The position numbers were made by a program, and so were the translations under genes. Under the pieces are notes generated by a model that saw only the letters and a program-made list of their open reading frames with translations, made no database searches and was not told where the DNA came from. This document shows positions 1-9,459 of a DNA stretch of 64,000 nt, piece by piece. Location: assembly GCF_002001015.1 (NCBI RefSeq), contig NZ_MUNO01000012.1, positions 124,001 to 188,000 of the forward strand, given 5' to 3'. The stretch is from Polaromonas sp. A23. Its GTDB lineage: Bacteria; Pseudomonadota; Gammaproteobacteria; Burkholderiales; Burkholderiaceae_C. How positions within the stretch are numbered: the first letter of the stretch is position 1; each line of letters opens with the position of its first letter.

Positions 1-2
1 CA

Positions 3-533
3 TCTTGCTATGGGCTGTCGCCAACGCGGTCGCTCGAGCGCAAAACCATCTCTCACAGCACGGTGGAGGTGGCTGGCCAGGACTCCTCAGAGGTCTGGGG
101 TGGGTTTCGGGTGGCGCGTAGGGCGTATCCTTTCGATCTCCGGTGCGCCGAAACCCGGCATGCGTTGACAGTAGGCTGCTCCCATGACGGTTACCGCAGG
201 CTCCCGGGCAAACCGGTGCATCGAAGAGAGTGGAAAATGGATGCCAATGGGCTGTTGGTTCTTGACACGGTCACCGGTGGGCATCCAGCCGTCGCCCGGT
301 ACATTATTCATCCGCAAGGCAAGGCGGTTTTCGACGTCCCAAGCCAGTGTGGCAGGGTGAGCTTGCCCGACGGACGTTCTGTTTTTATAAGGGTGACAGT
401 GGGGCGGGGACGCATTGAAGAGTCCAGCTATGCGCCTGAGTTTGGCAAGGTACTCCCGGCACAATGCCTGGTTGTCGAGGTGGAAAAAGGCGCCTCCGCG
501 ACCCGGTGGAACTGGGGTGGTACGCCGGATTGA
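3..533 (+). CDS. Heparinase II/III family protein, C-terminal part (cut by window edge)
   Basis: The frame is open from the left edge, so the gene starts outside the window and only about 176 C-terminal residues are visible. The visible part begins with an ERKTISHSTVEV stretch, then SEVWGGFRVARRA, and near the end SSYAPEFGKVLPAQ. These match the beta-sandwich domain of heparinase II/III-like polysaccharide lyases, where the S-E-V-W-G-G-F-R and Y-x-P-E-F-G stretches are typical. Such lyases are common beside exopolysaccharide genes and cleave uronic-acid polymers. The catalytic alpha-toroid domain is not in view, so substrate and activity cannot be judged. A 92-bp gap separates it from wecB. 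Confidence 0.72.
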   Translation, partial: SCYGLSPTRSLERKTISHSTVEVAGQDSSEVWGGFRVARRAYPFDLRCAETRHALTVGCSHDGYRRLPGKPVHRREWKMDANGLLVLDTVTGGHPAVARYIIHPQGKAVFDVPSQCGRVSLPDGRSVFIRVTVGRGRIEESSYAPEFGKVLPAQCLVVEVEKGASATRWNWGGTPD

Positions 534-625
534 ATATGGCAGGGCAAGTTTCGCCGCTTTAATGAGCAGCCCGCGAGGCGCATCCGCAGGACCGAACCCC
601 AAGGCGCTTACAACCTGGATAAAAA

Positions 626-1777
626 GTGACAACACAACACAAGAAAAAAATACTTCTGGTATTTGGTACGCGTCCAGAGGCCATCAAAATGGCGCCGCTT
701 TACCATGCGCTCAAACGCCATCCGCAAGAATTTGAGACCGTGCTGTGTGTCACGGCCCAGCACAGGCAGATGCTGGATCAGGTGTTGAGAGTGTTCGATA
801 TCGCGCCCGATATCGACCTTGACCTCATGAAGGCGGGTCAGGATCTGTTCGATGTGACCGCGGCGGTTTTGCTTGGGATGCGCGAGGTGCTCAAGGAACA
901 AAAGCCGGACGCCATGCTGGTCCATGGTGACACAACGACAACGCTGGCTGCCTCACTGGCGGCGTTTTACCTCGGCATACCGGTCGGGCATGTCGAAGCG
1001 GGATTGCGCACGCACGACCTTACGGCGCCTTTCCCGGAGGAGTTCAACCGCCAGGTTGCCAGCAAGACAGCGCGGTGGCACTTTGCGCCTACGGGGACAA
1101 GCCGGCAGAACCTCCTTGATGAGGGCGTGCCTGAAGCCAGTGTGAGCGTGACGGGCAATACGGTGATAGATGCCCTCAAGTGGGTACTGGCGCGTATGGA
1201 AACCGATGCTGTTCGCCGCAGTGGCATCGAGGCATTTTTGCGGCCCCTTATTCCCTTTGACTGGTCGCAGGAACAATTTGTACTGGTGACCGGTCATCGG
1301 CGCGAGAACTTTGGCGATGGCTTTTTGCAGATTTGCGAGGCGCTCAAGGAACTGGCCGTTCGCTATCCCGCGGTCCATTTTGTCTACCCCGTGCATCTCA
1401 ATCCCAACGTCCGGCAACCTATCAATTCGTTATTGCGAGGGCTGCCCAATGTTCACCTGATCCCACCTATGGATTACGAACCCTTCGTTTACCTTTTGAA
1501 GCACTGCCATCTTGTGCTCACCGACAGCGGTGGCATTCAGGAGGAGGCGCCAGGATTGGGAAAACCTGTCCTGGTGATGCGCGACGTGACCGAGCGTCCG
1601 GAAGCCCTCGCGGCGGGAACGGTCCGGCTTGTTGGCGCCAACCGGGCAAGGATTGTCTCAGCGGTGACGGAACTCCTGGAAAATGAAGCAAACTATGCCG
1701 CCATGGCGATGGCTCACAATCCTTTTGGTGACGGTGAGGCATGTGAGCGAATCATTTCTGTACTGAGGACAATCTGA
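626..1777 (+). CDS. wecB: UDP-N-acetylglucosamine 2-epimerase (non-hydrolysing)
   Basis: Cytoplasmic enzyme that interconverts UDP-GlcNAc and UDP-ManNAc, the first step towards UDP-ManNAcA. The 383-residue length is usual for the family. The N-terminal FGTRPEAIKMAPL (13-25), GHVEAGLRT in the middle and DSGGIQEEAPGLGKP starting near residue 300 are signature motifs of the GT-B-fold epimerase. The start is GTG at 626, chosen because it gives the family N-terminus immediately; no strong Shine-Dalgarno sequence precedes it. The stop overlaps the next start by one base, so it is cotranscribed with wecC and they form a two-step UDP-ManNAcA module. Confidence 0.93.
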   Translation: MTTQHKKKILLVFGTRPEAIKMAPLYHALKRHPQEFETVLCVTAQHRQMLDQVLRVFDIAPDIDLDLMKAGQDLFDVTAAVLLGMREVLKEQKPDAMLVHGDTTTTLAASLAAFYLGIPVGHVEAGLRTHDLTAPFPEEFNRQVASKTARWHFAPTGTSRQNLLDEGVPEASVSVTGNTVIDALKWVLARMETDAVRRSGIEAFLRPLIPFDWSQEQFVLVTGHRRENFGDGFLQICEALKELAVRYPAVHFVYPVHLNPNVRQPINSLLRGLPNVHLIPPMDYEPFVYLLKHCHLVLTDSGGIQEEAPGLGKPVLVMRDVTERPEALAAGTVRLVGANRARIVSAVTELLENEANYAAMAMAHNPFGDGEACERIISVLRTI

Positions 1778-2997
1778 TGAGAAGAAAAAGCGTTTGTGTC
1801 GTTGGACTTGGGTACATAGGATTGCCAACCAGTGCATTGCTTGCAGCGAGCGGGTTCGACGTGATGGGCGTTGACTTAAATGCACAGACGGTCGATACGA
1901 TTAATCAGGGCCGCGTACACATTGTGGAACCCGATCTTGATGCTTACGTTCGTTCGGCCGTCTCGGTTGGCAAGCTCAAGGCTTTCACTACGCCGCAGAA
2001 GGCGGACATCTACATGATCTGCGTTCCAACCCCTTTTCATGAAGGTGAGGGTATACCGACCCCGAACATCGACTATGTGCTTGCCGCAACACGCAGTGTG
2101 GCGCCACTGCTTGAGTCTGGCAATCTTCTGATTCTGGAGTCAACGTCGCCGGTCGGGACAACCGCGCAGATGGGCGAAGTGATCAAGGCTTCTGGCATCG
2201 ACATCTCTGGCATTTCCATTGCATATTGCCCCGAACGTGTTCTGCCCGGAAAAATAATGAAAGAACTGGTCGAGAACGACCGTGTGGTTGGCGGCCTGAC
2301 ACCTGCTTCCGGGGAGGCTGTCGGCGCCTTCTACAGGAGTTTTGTCCGTGGTGAGGTTTTGATCACCGATGCGGCCACGGCAGAGATGTGCAAGCTGGCG
2401 GAAAACAGCTTCCGCGATGTCAATATTGCATTCGCCAATGAACTCTCGCTGATTTGTGCCAAATCCGGCATCGATGTGTGGCGACTGATCGGACTGGCCA
2501 ACAGGCATCCCCGCGTGAACATCATGCAACCCGGGGCGGGCGTTGGCGGGCATTGTATAGCAGTCGATCCGTGGTTCATTGTGGCGAGCGATCCCGTGAA
2601 TGCCCGGCTGATCAAGACAGCCCGCGAAGTCAATGACTACAAAACAGACTGGGTCATCGAAAAGATTTGCAGCGCTGCCGCGACCGTGGCGATCCCGGAG
2701 GCGCGGCCTGTTCGAATTGCCTGTCTGGGGCTAGCCTTTAAACCCGATATTGATGATCTCAGGGAGTCGCCAGCCTTGCACGTGGCCACAGCGTTGAAGT
2801 TGAAGGGCTTTGATGTTGTGGCGGTAGAGCCGAACATAGAAACACACCCACTTTTTGAACTTTGGACGCTGGGCAATGCGCTTGCCTCCGCAGATATCGT
2901 TGCCGTGCTGGTCAAACACAAAGAATTCATCTCAGCGGTGGGAGTAGATGCCCTGTTGGGGAAGGTCGTCGTCGATTTCTGCGGTCTGAATCCCTGA
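1777..2997 (+). CDS. wecC: UDP-N-acetyl-D-mannosamine dehydrogenase
   Basis: NAD-dependent four-electron oxidation of UDP-ManNAc to UDP-ManNAcA. The 406 residues follow the UDP-sugar dehydrogenase plan: N-terminal Rossmann GLGYIG (10-15), a central dimer helix region and a C-terminal UDP-binding domain. The catalytic cysteine is C260 in GVGGHCIAVDP, and CLGLAFKPDIDDLRESPA marks the C-terminal domain. The start overlaps wecB by one base (TGATG). Specificity for ManNAc rather than glucose or GlcNAc is inferred mainly from the wecB partner. The 85 bp after it hold no gene. Confidence 0.9.
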   Translation: MRRKSVCVVGLGYIGLPTSALLAASGFDVMGVDLNAQTVDTINQGRVHIVEPDLDAYVRSAVSVGKLKAFTTPQKADIYMICVPTPFHEGEGIPTPNIDYVLAATRSVAPLLESGNLLILESTSPVGTTAQMGEVIKASGIDISGISIAYCPERVLPGKIMKELVENDRVVGGLTPASGEAVGAFYRSFVRGEVLITDAATAEMCKLAENSFRDVNIAFANELSLICAKSGIDVWRLIGLANRHPRVNIMQPGAGVGGHCIAVDPWFIVASDPVNARLIKTAREVNDYKTDWVIEKICSAAATVAIPEARPVRIACLGLAFKPDIDDLRESPALHVATALKLKGFDVVAVEPNIETHPLFELWTLGNALASADIVAVLVKHKEFISAVGVDALLGKVVVDFCGLNP

Positions 2998-3082
2998 TGC
3001 GGCTACGGCGTATTATTTCGCGCATGAGGTACACCGAAGTGGCGGCAAAGAAGTTTGTTGCTGCCAGGCACAGAGTGAAAAC

Positions 3083-4288
3083 ATGAAAAAACGCGGCCTC
3101 AGAATTCTTGTTCTGAGTTTTTACTACCCGCCGGATTTGTCCGCAGGTTCCTTTCGGACGAGTTCACTGGTCGCGGCACTGCAAAAAAACCTGCCAGAAG
3201 GCTCGCATGTAGATGTTTTCTCAACGCTTCCAAATCGTTACAGCAGTTTTTTAATGAATGCGCCCGAGGAGGAGCATCTGGATAACCTGACGATCAAGCG
3301 CGTCAGATTGCCTGCACACCAGAGTGGAATCGTCGACCAGTCAAGGGCTTTCATCACCTACTGGCGTCAAGTCACCCGTTTTGTGGCGGTAAACGAATAT
3401 GACTTGGTTTTCGGGACTTCGTCGCGTCTCATGACGGCTGTACTCGCCGCACGGGTGGCGGGCATGAAAAAAAATACGGCCCTCTACCTTGATATCCGGG
3501 ATATTTTTGTGGACACCATTGCCGACGTGTTCCCGCGTGCAAGCTCGTTGGTGGTCACCCCGCTTTTCTCGCAACTCGAAAAATGGACGGTGCGGCGCGC
3601 CGATAAGGTCAATCTGATCTCCCGTGGTTTCTCGTCTTATTTTCAAGAAAGGTATCCACTTCAAAGCTTTTCCTATTTCACGAATGGAATTGACGCTGAA
3701 TTCCTGGACGTCTCCACCTTCTCCCTCGTAGCGCAAAGCAAACCCGTACCGACAGTCCTTTATGCCGGTAATGTCGGAGAAGGGCAGGGTTTGCATCGCA
3801 TCCTGCCAAGCCTTGCCAAGAGAATGCGTGGGAGAGTACTATTCAAGGTCATTGGCGATGGAGGACGGCTCACAGCGTTGAAGGAGGCGGTCGCTTCTGC
3901 CGGCGTCGATAATGTAGTATTTTCTTCACCGGTTGAACGGGACGTCCTGATCGCCGAGTACGCCGATGCCGATGTCCTATTTTTGCACCTGAACGATTTC
4001 GAAGCGTTCAAAAAGGTATTGCCTTCCAAGCTGTTTGAATACGCGGCAACCGGCAAACCGATCTGGGCCGGGGTATCAGGCCATGCGGCTGAGTTTATCG
4101 GCGATGAGGTCAAAAATGCCCAGGTTTTTCCACCATGTGATGAACTGCTTGCAGTGCAGGCATTCGAGAAGCTCGATCCTGTATGGACAGACCGCAGTGA
4201 CTTCGTCGGGAAATTTTCGCGCTCCAATATCATGAATGCAATGGCGCAGGACGTGTGTTCAGTGGCCGTGCAAGGAAAACGAGGCTGA
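3083..4288 (+). CDS. Glycosyltransferase family 4 (WbuB-like)
   Basis: 401-residue retaining glycosyltransferase with a GT-B fold, expected to add a sugar to a lipid-linked polysaccharide intermediate at the inner membrane face. The N-terminus ILVLSFYYPPDLSAGSFR is the usual GT4 acceptor-side start. VLYAGNVGEGQGLHRILPSL near residue 226 begins the C-terminal domain, and LPSKLFEYAATGKPIWAG contains the donor-binding E-x-x-A-x-G-K-P stretch. The overall pattern resembles WbuB-type transferases for N-acetylated amino sugars. The exact donor is unknown; UDP-ManNAcA or its precursor is plausible from wecBC. Confidence 0.8.
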   Translation: MKKRGLRILVLSFYYPPDLSAGSFRTSSLVAALQKNLPEGSHVDVFSTLPNRYSSFLMNAPEEEHLDNLTIKRVRLPAHQSGIVDQSRAFITYWRQVTRFVAVNEYDLVFGTSSRLMTAVLAARVAGMKKNTALYLDIRDIFVDTIADVFPRASSLVVTPLFSQLEKWTVRRADKVNLISRGFSSYFQERYPLQSFSYFTNGIDAEFLDVSTFSLVAQSKPVPTVLYAGNVGEGQGLHRILPSLAKRMRGRVLFKVIGDGGRLTALKEAVASAGVDNVVFSSPVERDVLIAEYADADVLFLHLNDFEAFKKVLPSKLFEYAATGKPIWAGVSGHAAEFIGDEVKNAQVFPPCDELLAVQAFEKLDPVWTDRSDFVGKFSRSNIMNAMAQDVCSVAVQGKRG

Positions 4289-4301
4289 AGGAGCCGACGT
4301 C

Positions 4302-5588
4302 ATGCCGGTAGTCGGAAAATTTATGGGGGCACAGATGATGTCAGAAAAAAATACACATCCGGTTTTGTTGTGGATGATCGGGCTGGGCCTTTTTGTGCCT
4401 TTGTTCTTCCGGCTTGACGGGAGCATTTACGCGGACGTCAAGATCCTGGCCGAATCTCTTGGCGTCATTTCGCAGCTCCCGCTTCCTATTTCAATTGTTG
4501 CCTGTTTTGCCGCGCTGCTTTTGCTGGTTCGCGGGGTGCTGACGGCACGCGCTGGTCTTTTGCTGATTGCCGGAACCCTGGCGTGCGGCATTCTGTCAAT
4601 TTTCATTGGGGGGGATGGTGTGATTGGACCTCAGCGCAAGTTGATGATGCTGGCGCAGGTGTCCATGCCCATGGCAGGTCTTCTGCTTGGCGAACTGGTG
4701 CGCGATGGAGATAAGGTTCTTGCAAGGGCGTTCCTGCTGGTACTGTGTGTCATTGTCCCCATGCAATTGCTGTTCACGCTGACGCAGGAAAAAGAGATGC
4801 TGACGCATTACTTCCACATCTTCAGCATCTATTCGCATATCCAGTTTGTGACCCTGATTTTTGTTTGCGCGTTTGTCTATGCGGCCACCAGTTTGTGGGA
4901 TGAGTATAAAGCGCTTATTTGCGTGCTGGCCATGTTGATGTTTTTCTATGTGTCGCGCAGCTATTCCTTTCTCACCATCGCGGCCTACGCGATTGCCGTC
5001 CTAGTTTTTGCTGCTGACAAACTGCGGCGTTTTCATGTCAACAGGATGTCGGTCATTGGCGTCGCCATCCTCGTGCTGGCAGTGGTGCTTGTTGGTACCG
5101 CGGTCAAACTGAAGAGTCATGGCCAATCGCAGCTCTTTCTCGGCAAGTTCACGGACATCGTCAATGGCAAGATCCCGCCCAATGTGCAGGAGAGATTCGA
5201 CGACTGGAAACTATTTGGCAACGGAATTGTGGAAAGCGGAAAAACTATTGTTGTTGGCCATGCCGAACCTATGCCCCGGGAAATCAGATCTAGTCCTCAC
5301 AACTGGTATGTAGAGCAGATGTACACCTTTGGACTCGTTGTTCTTATTCCTATAATGACACTGATTATTTATACTGTGTACTTTTGTTTCGCTTACAGGG
5401 GATCGATTTCTTCCAACACGTGGTGGCTAGCCGGAATTGTGTTCTACCTCGTTGTAATCGACAGCAATTTCAAGGTTACGCTGCGCCAACCTTATCCTGG
5501 AATTTTTGCTTACTTTATGTGGGGGCTGCTATTTTCGGCTTTGCTTCCAACTGCCTTGCGCAAACATCAAGTAACCGCTCTCAATTGA
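4302..5588 (+). CDS. O-antigen/exopolysaccharide polymerase-like membrane protein
   Basis: 428 residues with about ten to twelve hydrophobic segments, for example LLWMIGLGLFVPLFF near the N-terminus and LIPIMTLIIYTVYFCFAY near the C-terminus. A loop with SSPHNWYVEQMYTFG lies between late membrane segments; an H-N-x-Y/W stretch in a late periplasmic loop is common in Wzy and WaaL-type ligase/polymerase proteins. The start at 4302 is chosen because AAGGAG lies 8 bases upstream; an upstream in-frame ATG at 4236 would lie inside the previous gene. The position between a transferase and a flippase fits a Wzy role. Sequence conservation in this class is low, so the call rests on topology and context. 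Confidence 0.62.
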   Translation: MPVVGKFMGAQMMSEKNTHPVLLWMIGLGLFVPLFFRLDGSIYADVKILAESLGVISQLPLPISIVACFAALLLLVRGVLTARAGLLLIAGTLACGILSIFIGGDGVIGPQRKLMMLAQVSMPMAGLLLGELVRDGDKVLARAFLLVLCVIVPMQLLFTLTQEKEMLTHYFHIFSIYSHIQFVTLIFVCAFVYAATSLWDEYKALICVLAMLMFFYVSRSYSFLTIAAYAIAVLVFAADKLRRFHVNRMSVIGVAILVLAVVLVGTAVKLKSHGQSQLFLGKFTDIVNGKIPPNVQERFDDWKLFGNGIVESGKTIVVGHAEPMPREIRSSPHNWYVEQMYTFGLVVLIPIMTLIIYTVYFCFAYRGSISSNTWWLAGIVFYLVVIDSNFKVTLRQPYPGIFAYFMWGLLFSALLPTALRKHQVTALN

Positions 5589-7042
5589 TGCGCTTAATTT
5601 CAGCAGGTGGTAGAGGCGGGGCGCTGCTCAGCACTCTTGGGGTGTTTGGGGCGGCTTTTTTTTGGCTGCTCGGTTTTAAAGTGGTCGCCCATTGGATGGG
5701 ACCGGAAGGCGTCGGTTTGTTTTCGCAACTCCGGCAAATGGCGCAGGCCGCCACGGTAGGCGCCACATTTGGGGGGACCAATTCAATTGTTCAGGGGCTT
5801 GCGGAGCGTGAGGCTGAATCAGCCCGCAGGCAGTTCCGCGCGACAGCTGCACGCATTGTCGCTCTGGCGGGTGCTGGCGTCGTTCTGGCAATACTTGGAC
5901 TGGCGCCGCAATTAAGTGCTTTTTTCCTATCGTCTGACGCGCCTGTGCTCGTTGCGACTCTGCGCTGGCTGGCGCTGGCCGTGTTGTTGAACGTTGGTGC
6001 AACATATTCTTTGGGTGTGCTCAACGGTTATCGCTCTTATCCCTATCTGGCGCTGGCCCAGATTTCTGGACCGGTGGTGCTGGTGATGTTGCTGGCGGGT
6101 GCATGGTGGTGGACTCTGCCTCCAGACCCGCAACTTTTGGCCGGATCTTTTGTCTTGTGCTTTGGTGTGACTTGTCTTTTGGGTGCGCGTGGCCTGTCGC
6201 GTTTGCCCCCGTTTGTGGCGGTTTTGGGGGCATCGGGGCTCACTAAATCGCAAAGCCGCGTTTTTTTGAAGTTTGCCCTATCCAATCTGGTCGCCGCGTT
6301 GTCCACGACCCTTGCGCTGTTGCTGATACGCTCGTGGGTGATCGAGTCGAGGGGGCTGGCTTTTGCGGGCCTGTTCGATTCAGGCTGGACCTTGACCTTC
6401 AACTACACGACCTTGTTTCTGACGGCTTGCAGCGCGATCTATTTGCCTTTGCTGACGGCTGCGACACGCCCTGAAGAGCAGAAGGTATGCATGCTCAAAA
6501 CGGCTTATCTGGTATTTGGCGCTGGCATCCTGATCTGTTATGCGATGGTGCTTTTTCGCCAACCGTTGATCAACCTGCTTTACAGCCCCCAGTTCCAGGC
6601 GTCGGGTGAGGTGTTGATGGTGCTTGTAATTGCGGTGCTATTTCGTGGGGCGTCCTGGGTTTACGGCACCATGATTCTCGCAACACGCAATTCCCGTGTG
6701 CTGCTGCTGTCAGATCTGGCCCTCAACCTGTGTTTGCTTGCCACGGCACGTTATGCGCTTGAGCGGCACACTTCGTTGCAGGCATTGAGCTGGGCCTTTG
6801 TGCTTCCCAATTTTCTCTACCTTGTGTTTGTGGTCGAATATGCGCGAAAGAAAAACCCGCTCATGCAGCGGCGCCTGATATGGCCTCTGCTGGTCGCGGG
6901 TACCTTGCCCCTGTTTTACCTGGCCCTGGCGCCCGGCGGTTTGGAATGGACATACTCGCGGCTTGCCGTATGGCTGTGCATGGCGATTGGCCTGGCAGTC
7001 AGTGTTGCGGCGCTCATTGCGTACAAGAAAGTTGCACTGTGA
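5588..7042 (+). CDS. Polysaccharide flippase (Wzx/MOP superfamily)
   Basis: 484-residue integral membrane protein with about twelve to fourteen hydrophobic segments. The N-terminal FKVVAHWMGPEGVGLFSQLRQ is typical of Wzx/RfbX flippases, which move undecaprenyl-PP-linked repeat units across the inner membrane. The start ATG at 5588 overlaps the previous stop by one base. An in-frame start at 5384 would place 68 non-membrane residues inside the polymerase gene and is rejected. Together with the preceding polymerase-like gene it points to a Wzy-dependent assembly system. Confidence 0.82.
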   Translation: MRLISAGGRGGALLSTLGVFGAAFFWLLGFKVVAHWMGPEGVGLFSQLRQMAQAATVGATFGGTNSIVQGLAEREAESARRQFRATAARIVALAGAGVVLAILGLAPQLSAFFLSSDAPVLVATLRWLALAVLLNVGATYSLGVLNGYRSYPYLALAQISGPVVLVMLLAGAWWWTLPPDPQLLAGSFVLCFGVTCLLGARGLSRLPPFVAVLGASGLTKSQSRVFLKFALSNLVAALSTTLALLLIRSWVIESRGLAFAGLFDSGWTLTFNYTTLFLTACSAIYLPLLTAATRPEEQKVCMLKTAYLVFGAGILICYAMVLFRQPLINLLYSPQFQASGEVLMVLVIAVLFRGASWVYGTMILATRNSRVLLLSDLALNLCLLATARYALERHTSLQALSWAFVLPNFLYLVFVVEYARKKNPLMQRRLIWPLLVAGTLPLFYLALAPGGLEWTYSRLAVWLCMAIGLAVSVAALIAYKKVAL

Positions 7043-7599
7043 AAAAACTGAGGCTTGACATCGAGCGTTACCACCGCATGCGGGGGCGTTCCGGCGCCGT
7101 GTCCACGGCGGCCCTGGTGCTCGCCTGTTTCAACCCCCGCATTGCGCCGGTGGCGTTGTTGCGAACCGCTGAATTTTTTCACGAACGTCGCATGGGGCTG
7201 TTGGCGAAATTTTTTTCCATGCTCAATGTCGTGGTGTTTGGCATAGAAGTATCTCCTCAGGTGCAAATAGGCGGGGGAGTGTTCCTCCCGCACACCGTGG
7301 GCACGGTGCTGGGGGCCGAGCGTATCGGCGACAACTGCACCATCATGCAAGGCGTCACGCTGGGGACCAGCGAGCCGGACATGGGGTTCACCGTGTCAGA
7401 GCGGCCTGTCATTGGTAACGGTGTGCTGATTGGTGCGGGCGCTAAGGTTATTGGGCGCATCACAGTTGGCGACCACGCCAAAATTGGAGCCAACGCCGTG
7501 GTGCTGCGTGATGTGCCGGCCCACGCGCTGGCAGTTGGCGTGCCCGCCAAAATCGTTTGCCGGAAGGACCCTGGCGACCCTGAAGGCGCATCGCCATGA
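7039..7599 (+). CDS. Serine-acetyltransferase-like hexapeptide-repeat acyltransferase
   Basis: 186 residues. The C-terminal two thirds is a left-handed beta-helix of hexapeptide repeats (VQIGGGVFLPHTVGTVLG, IGDNCTIMQGVTLG, IGNGVLIGAGAKVIG, IGANAVVLRDVPAHA), ending in GVPAKIV as in CysE-type enzymes. In this context it is more likely an O-acetyltransferase for the polysaccharide or a nucleotide sugar than a cysteine biosynthesis enzyme. The GTG start at 7039 overlaps the flippase stop by 4 bases, and the next gene overlaps by 4 bases, so translational coupling is likely. Confidence 0.8.
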   Translation: MKKLRLDIERYHRMRGRSGAVSTAALVLACFNPRIAPVALLRTAEFFHERRMGLLAKFFSMLNVVVFGIEVSPQVQIGGGVFLPHTVGTVLGAERIGDNCTIMQGVTLGTSEPDMGFTVSERPVIGNGVLIGAGAKVIGRITVGDHAKIGANAVVLRDVPAHALAVGVPAKIVCRKDPGDPEGASP

Positions 7600-9458
7600 C
7601 GCCGCTAGTAATTAGCGCCTCCTTGGTGGTCTATAAACCCGACTTGCCGACTGTCGGGCGCACACTGCTGGCATTGCAGGAGTCTGTGCGGCCGGCCAGA
7701 CAGGAATACGCGCTGGAACTAAGTTTGACCCTGGTGGACAATTCGGATAACCCCCTGGTCCACGCGGATGTGGTGCACTGGGTGAAAGGCATCCGATCTG
7801 CGGTACCGGACTGGACGCTACAGCTGCTGCGCGCTCCTGGTAACCTGGGCTACGGCCGCGGCAACAACCTGGTGATCGCGACTGCCAGCTCCGATTACCA
7901 CATCGTCATCAACCCTGATCTTTTTGTACAGCCCGAGACCCTGCTCGAAGCATTGCGCTTCATGCAGGCCAATCCCGAGGTTGGCCTGCTCTCGCCTGCC
8001 GTCTATGGTGAGGACGGTGAACGCCAGTACTTGTGCAAGCGAAACCCGACGCTGCTCGTCATGTTTCTGCGCAGCTTCGCACCGGCCTGGCTTCAGTCGG
8101 GGTTTGCTCGGACACTTGCTAGTTTTGAAATGCGCGATTGCAACCCTGAAAAGCCGATTCACCCGGTGGAGTACCCTACCGGCTGCTTCATGTTTTTTCG
8201 AACCGCACCGCTCCAGGCCATTGGCGGTTTTGACCCGGATTTTTTTCTTCATTATGAGGACGCGGATATCGGCAGGCGCCTGTTGCAGGTTGCCCGCACT
8301 GTGTATGTCCCCCGTGTGCTTGTGGTTCACCAGTGGGCGCGGGATACCCACCGCTCCTTGAGCGCAAAGCTGGTCACGGCAAGATCTGGATGGCTCTATT
8401 GGAGGAAATGGGGCGGCATCTTTTCGAGCAAACCCATGGCCGAACCAAAAGCTGTTCAGGCTTTGCGTGGGCAGTTGGCCCCTGATTTCCAGCCGGGCGC
8501 TGCCCCGCGCGTGCTGGTGACGGGTGCCAACGGTTTTGTCGGGCAGGCGGTGTGTGCTAGCCTGCCATGCCGTGGCTACAGCGTCATTGGCGCGGTGCGC
8601 GGCAAGACACCTGCGGCGGCCGCACCCTCCCTGCAGTATTTGAAGATGGATGACATTGACGAACGGACCAACTGGGCTGCCGCCCTTTCGGGCATCGACA
8701 GTGTGGTTCACCTGGCCGCACGTGTTCACTTCATGCAGGAGACGGCCGCGGATCCGCTCGCGGAATTCCAACGGGTCAATGTGGCGCTCGCTTTGAACCT
8801 GGCTCGCCAGGCGGCCGCTGCTGGGGTGCGGCGTTTTGTGTTTATTAGTTCCATCAAGGTTAACGGAGAAACTACTCCCATCGGGCAGCCTTTCACGGCC
8901 GAGGATACGCCACGGCCGCTCGATGCTTACGGGGTATCCAAGCTGGAGGCGGAGCAGGCCTTGCAGGAGCTTGCGCGGCAAACGGGTATGCAAGTTGTTA
9001 TCATTCGGCCGGTCCTTGTCTATGGGCCAGGCGTCAAAGCAAACTTTCACGAAATGATGCGTTGGCTGTTGAAGGGCATTCCGCTGCCGCTTGGGTCGTT
9101 GGAAAACCGGCGTAGTCTGGTGGCACTCGACAATTTGGTTGACCTGATCGCCAGGTGTCTTTCCCATCCGGCTGCCGCTAACCAGATTTTTCTTGTCAGC
9201 GACGGGGAGGATATGACGATGACGGAACTACTGCAGCGGACAGCTGCAGCTTTCGACAAGCCCGCGAGGCTGCTCCCGATCCCCATGTTTGGTTTGCAGA
9301 TGGCGGGTCGTCTTCTGGGGCGCGAGTCTGTCATCCAACGCCTTTGCGATACGCTGCAAGTCGATATTTCCAAGACCCGGCATGTGCTGGATTGGGAGCC
9401 ACCAGTTTCGGCGGATATCGCACTAAGAAGAGCCGCTCAGCAATTCCTGGAAAAGTAG
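7596..9458 (+). CDS. Fusion of family 2 glycosyltransferase and NAD-dependent sugar epimerase/reductase
   Basis: 620 residues with two complete domains. Residues 1-295 form a rhamnosyltransferase-like GT2 domain, with an LVDNSDN start, NLGYGRGNN, VINPDL for the metal-binding D-x-D-like site, and DPDFFLHYEDADIGRR. From residue 306 an extended SDR domain begins with VLVTGANGFVG, then VVHLAARVH, FISSIKVNGE, Y445-G-V-S-K449 and RPVLVYGPG. The second domain resembles WbpV/WreQ-type reductases acting on UDP-4-keto-6-deoxy-HexNAc, the product of the CapD-type enzyme downstream. No stop or frameshift separates the domains. The fusion could couple making a sugar to transferring it. Confidence 0.85.
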   Translation: MTPLVISASLVVYKPDLPTVGRTLLALQESVRPARQEYALELSLTLVDNSDNPLVHADVVHWVKGIRSAVPDWTLQLLRAPGNLGYGRGNNLVIATASSDYHIVINPDLFVQPETLLEALRFMQANPEVGLLSPAVYGEDGERQYLCKRNPTLLVMFLRSFAPAWLQSGFARTLASFEMRDCNPEKPIHPVEYPTGCFMFFRTAPLQAIGGFDPDFFLHYEDADIGRRLLQVARTVYVPRVLVVHQWARDTHRSLSAKLVTARSGWLYWRKWGGIFSSKPMAEPKAVQALRGQLAPDFQPGAAPRVLVTGANGFVGQAVCASLPCRGYSVIGAVRGKTPAAAAPSLQYLKMDDIDERTNWAAALSGIDSVVHLAARVHFMQETAADPLAEFQRVNVALALNLARQAAAAGVRRFVFISSIKVNGETTPIGQPFTAEDTPRPLDAYGVSKLEAEQALQELARQTGMQVVIIRPVLVYGPGVKANFHEMMRWLLKGIPLPLGSLENRRSLVALDNLVDLIARCLSHPAAANQIFLVSDGEDMTMTELLQRTAAAFDKPARLLPIPMFGLQMAGRLLGRESVIQRLCDTLQVDISKTRHVLDWEPPVSADIALRRAAQQFLEK

Positions 9459-9459
9459 C

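Noticed and set aside
87..635. Open - strand frame of 182 codons over the first kilobase
   Set aside because: The + strand frame carries heparinase II/III motifs continuous from the window edge, so the - strand frame is its shadow.
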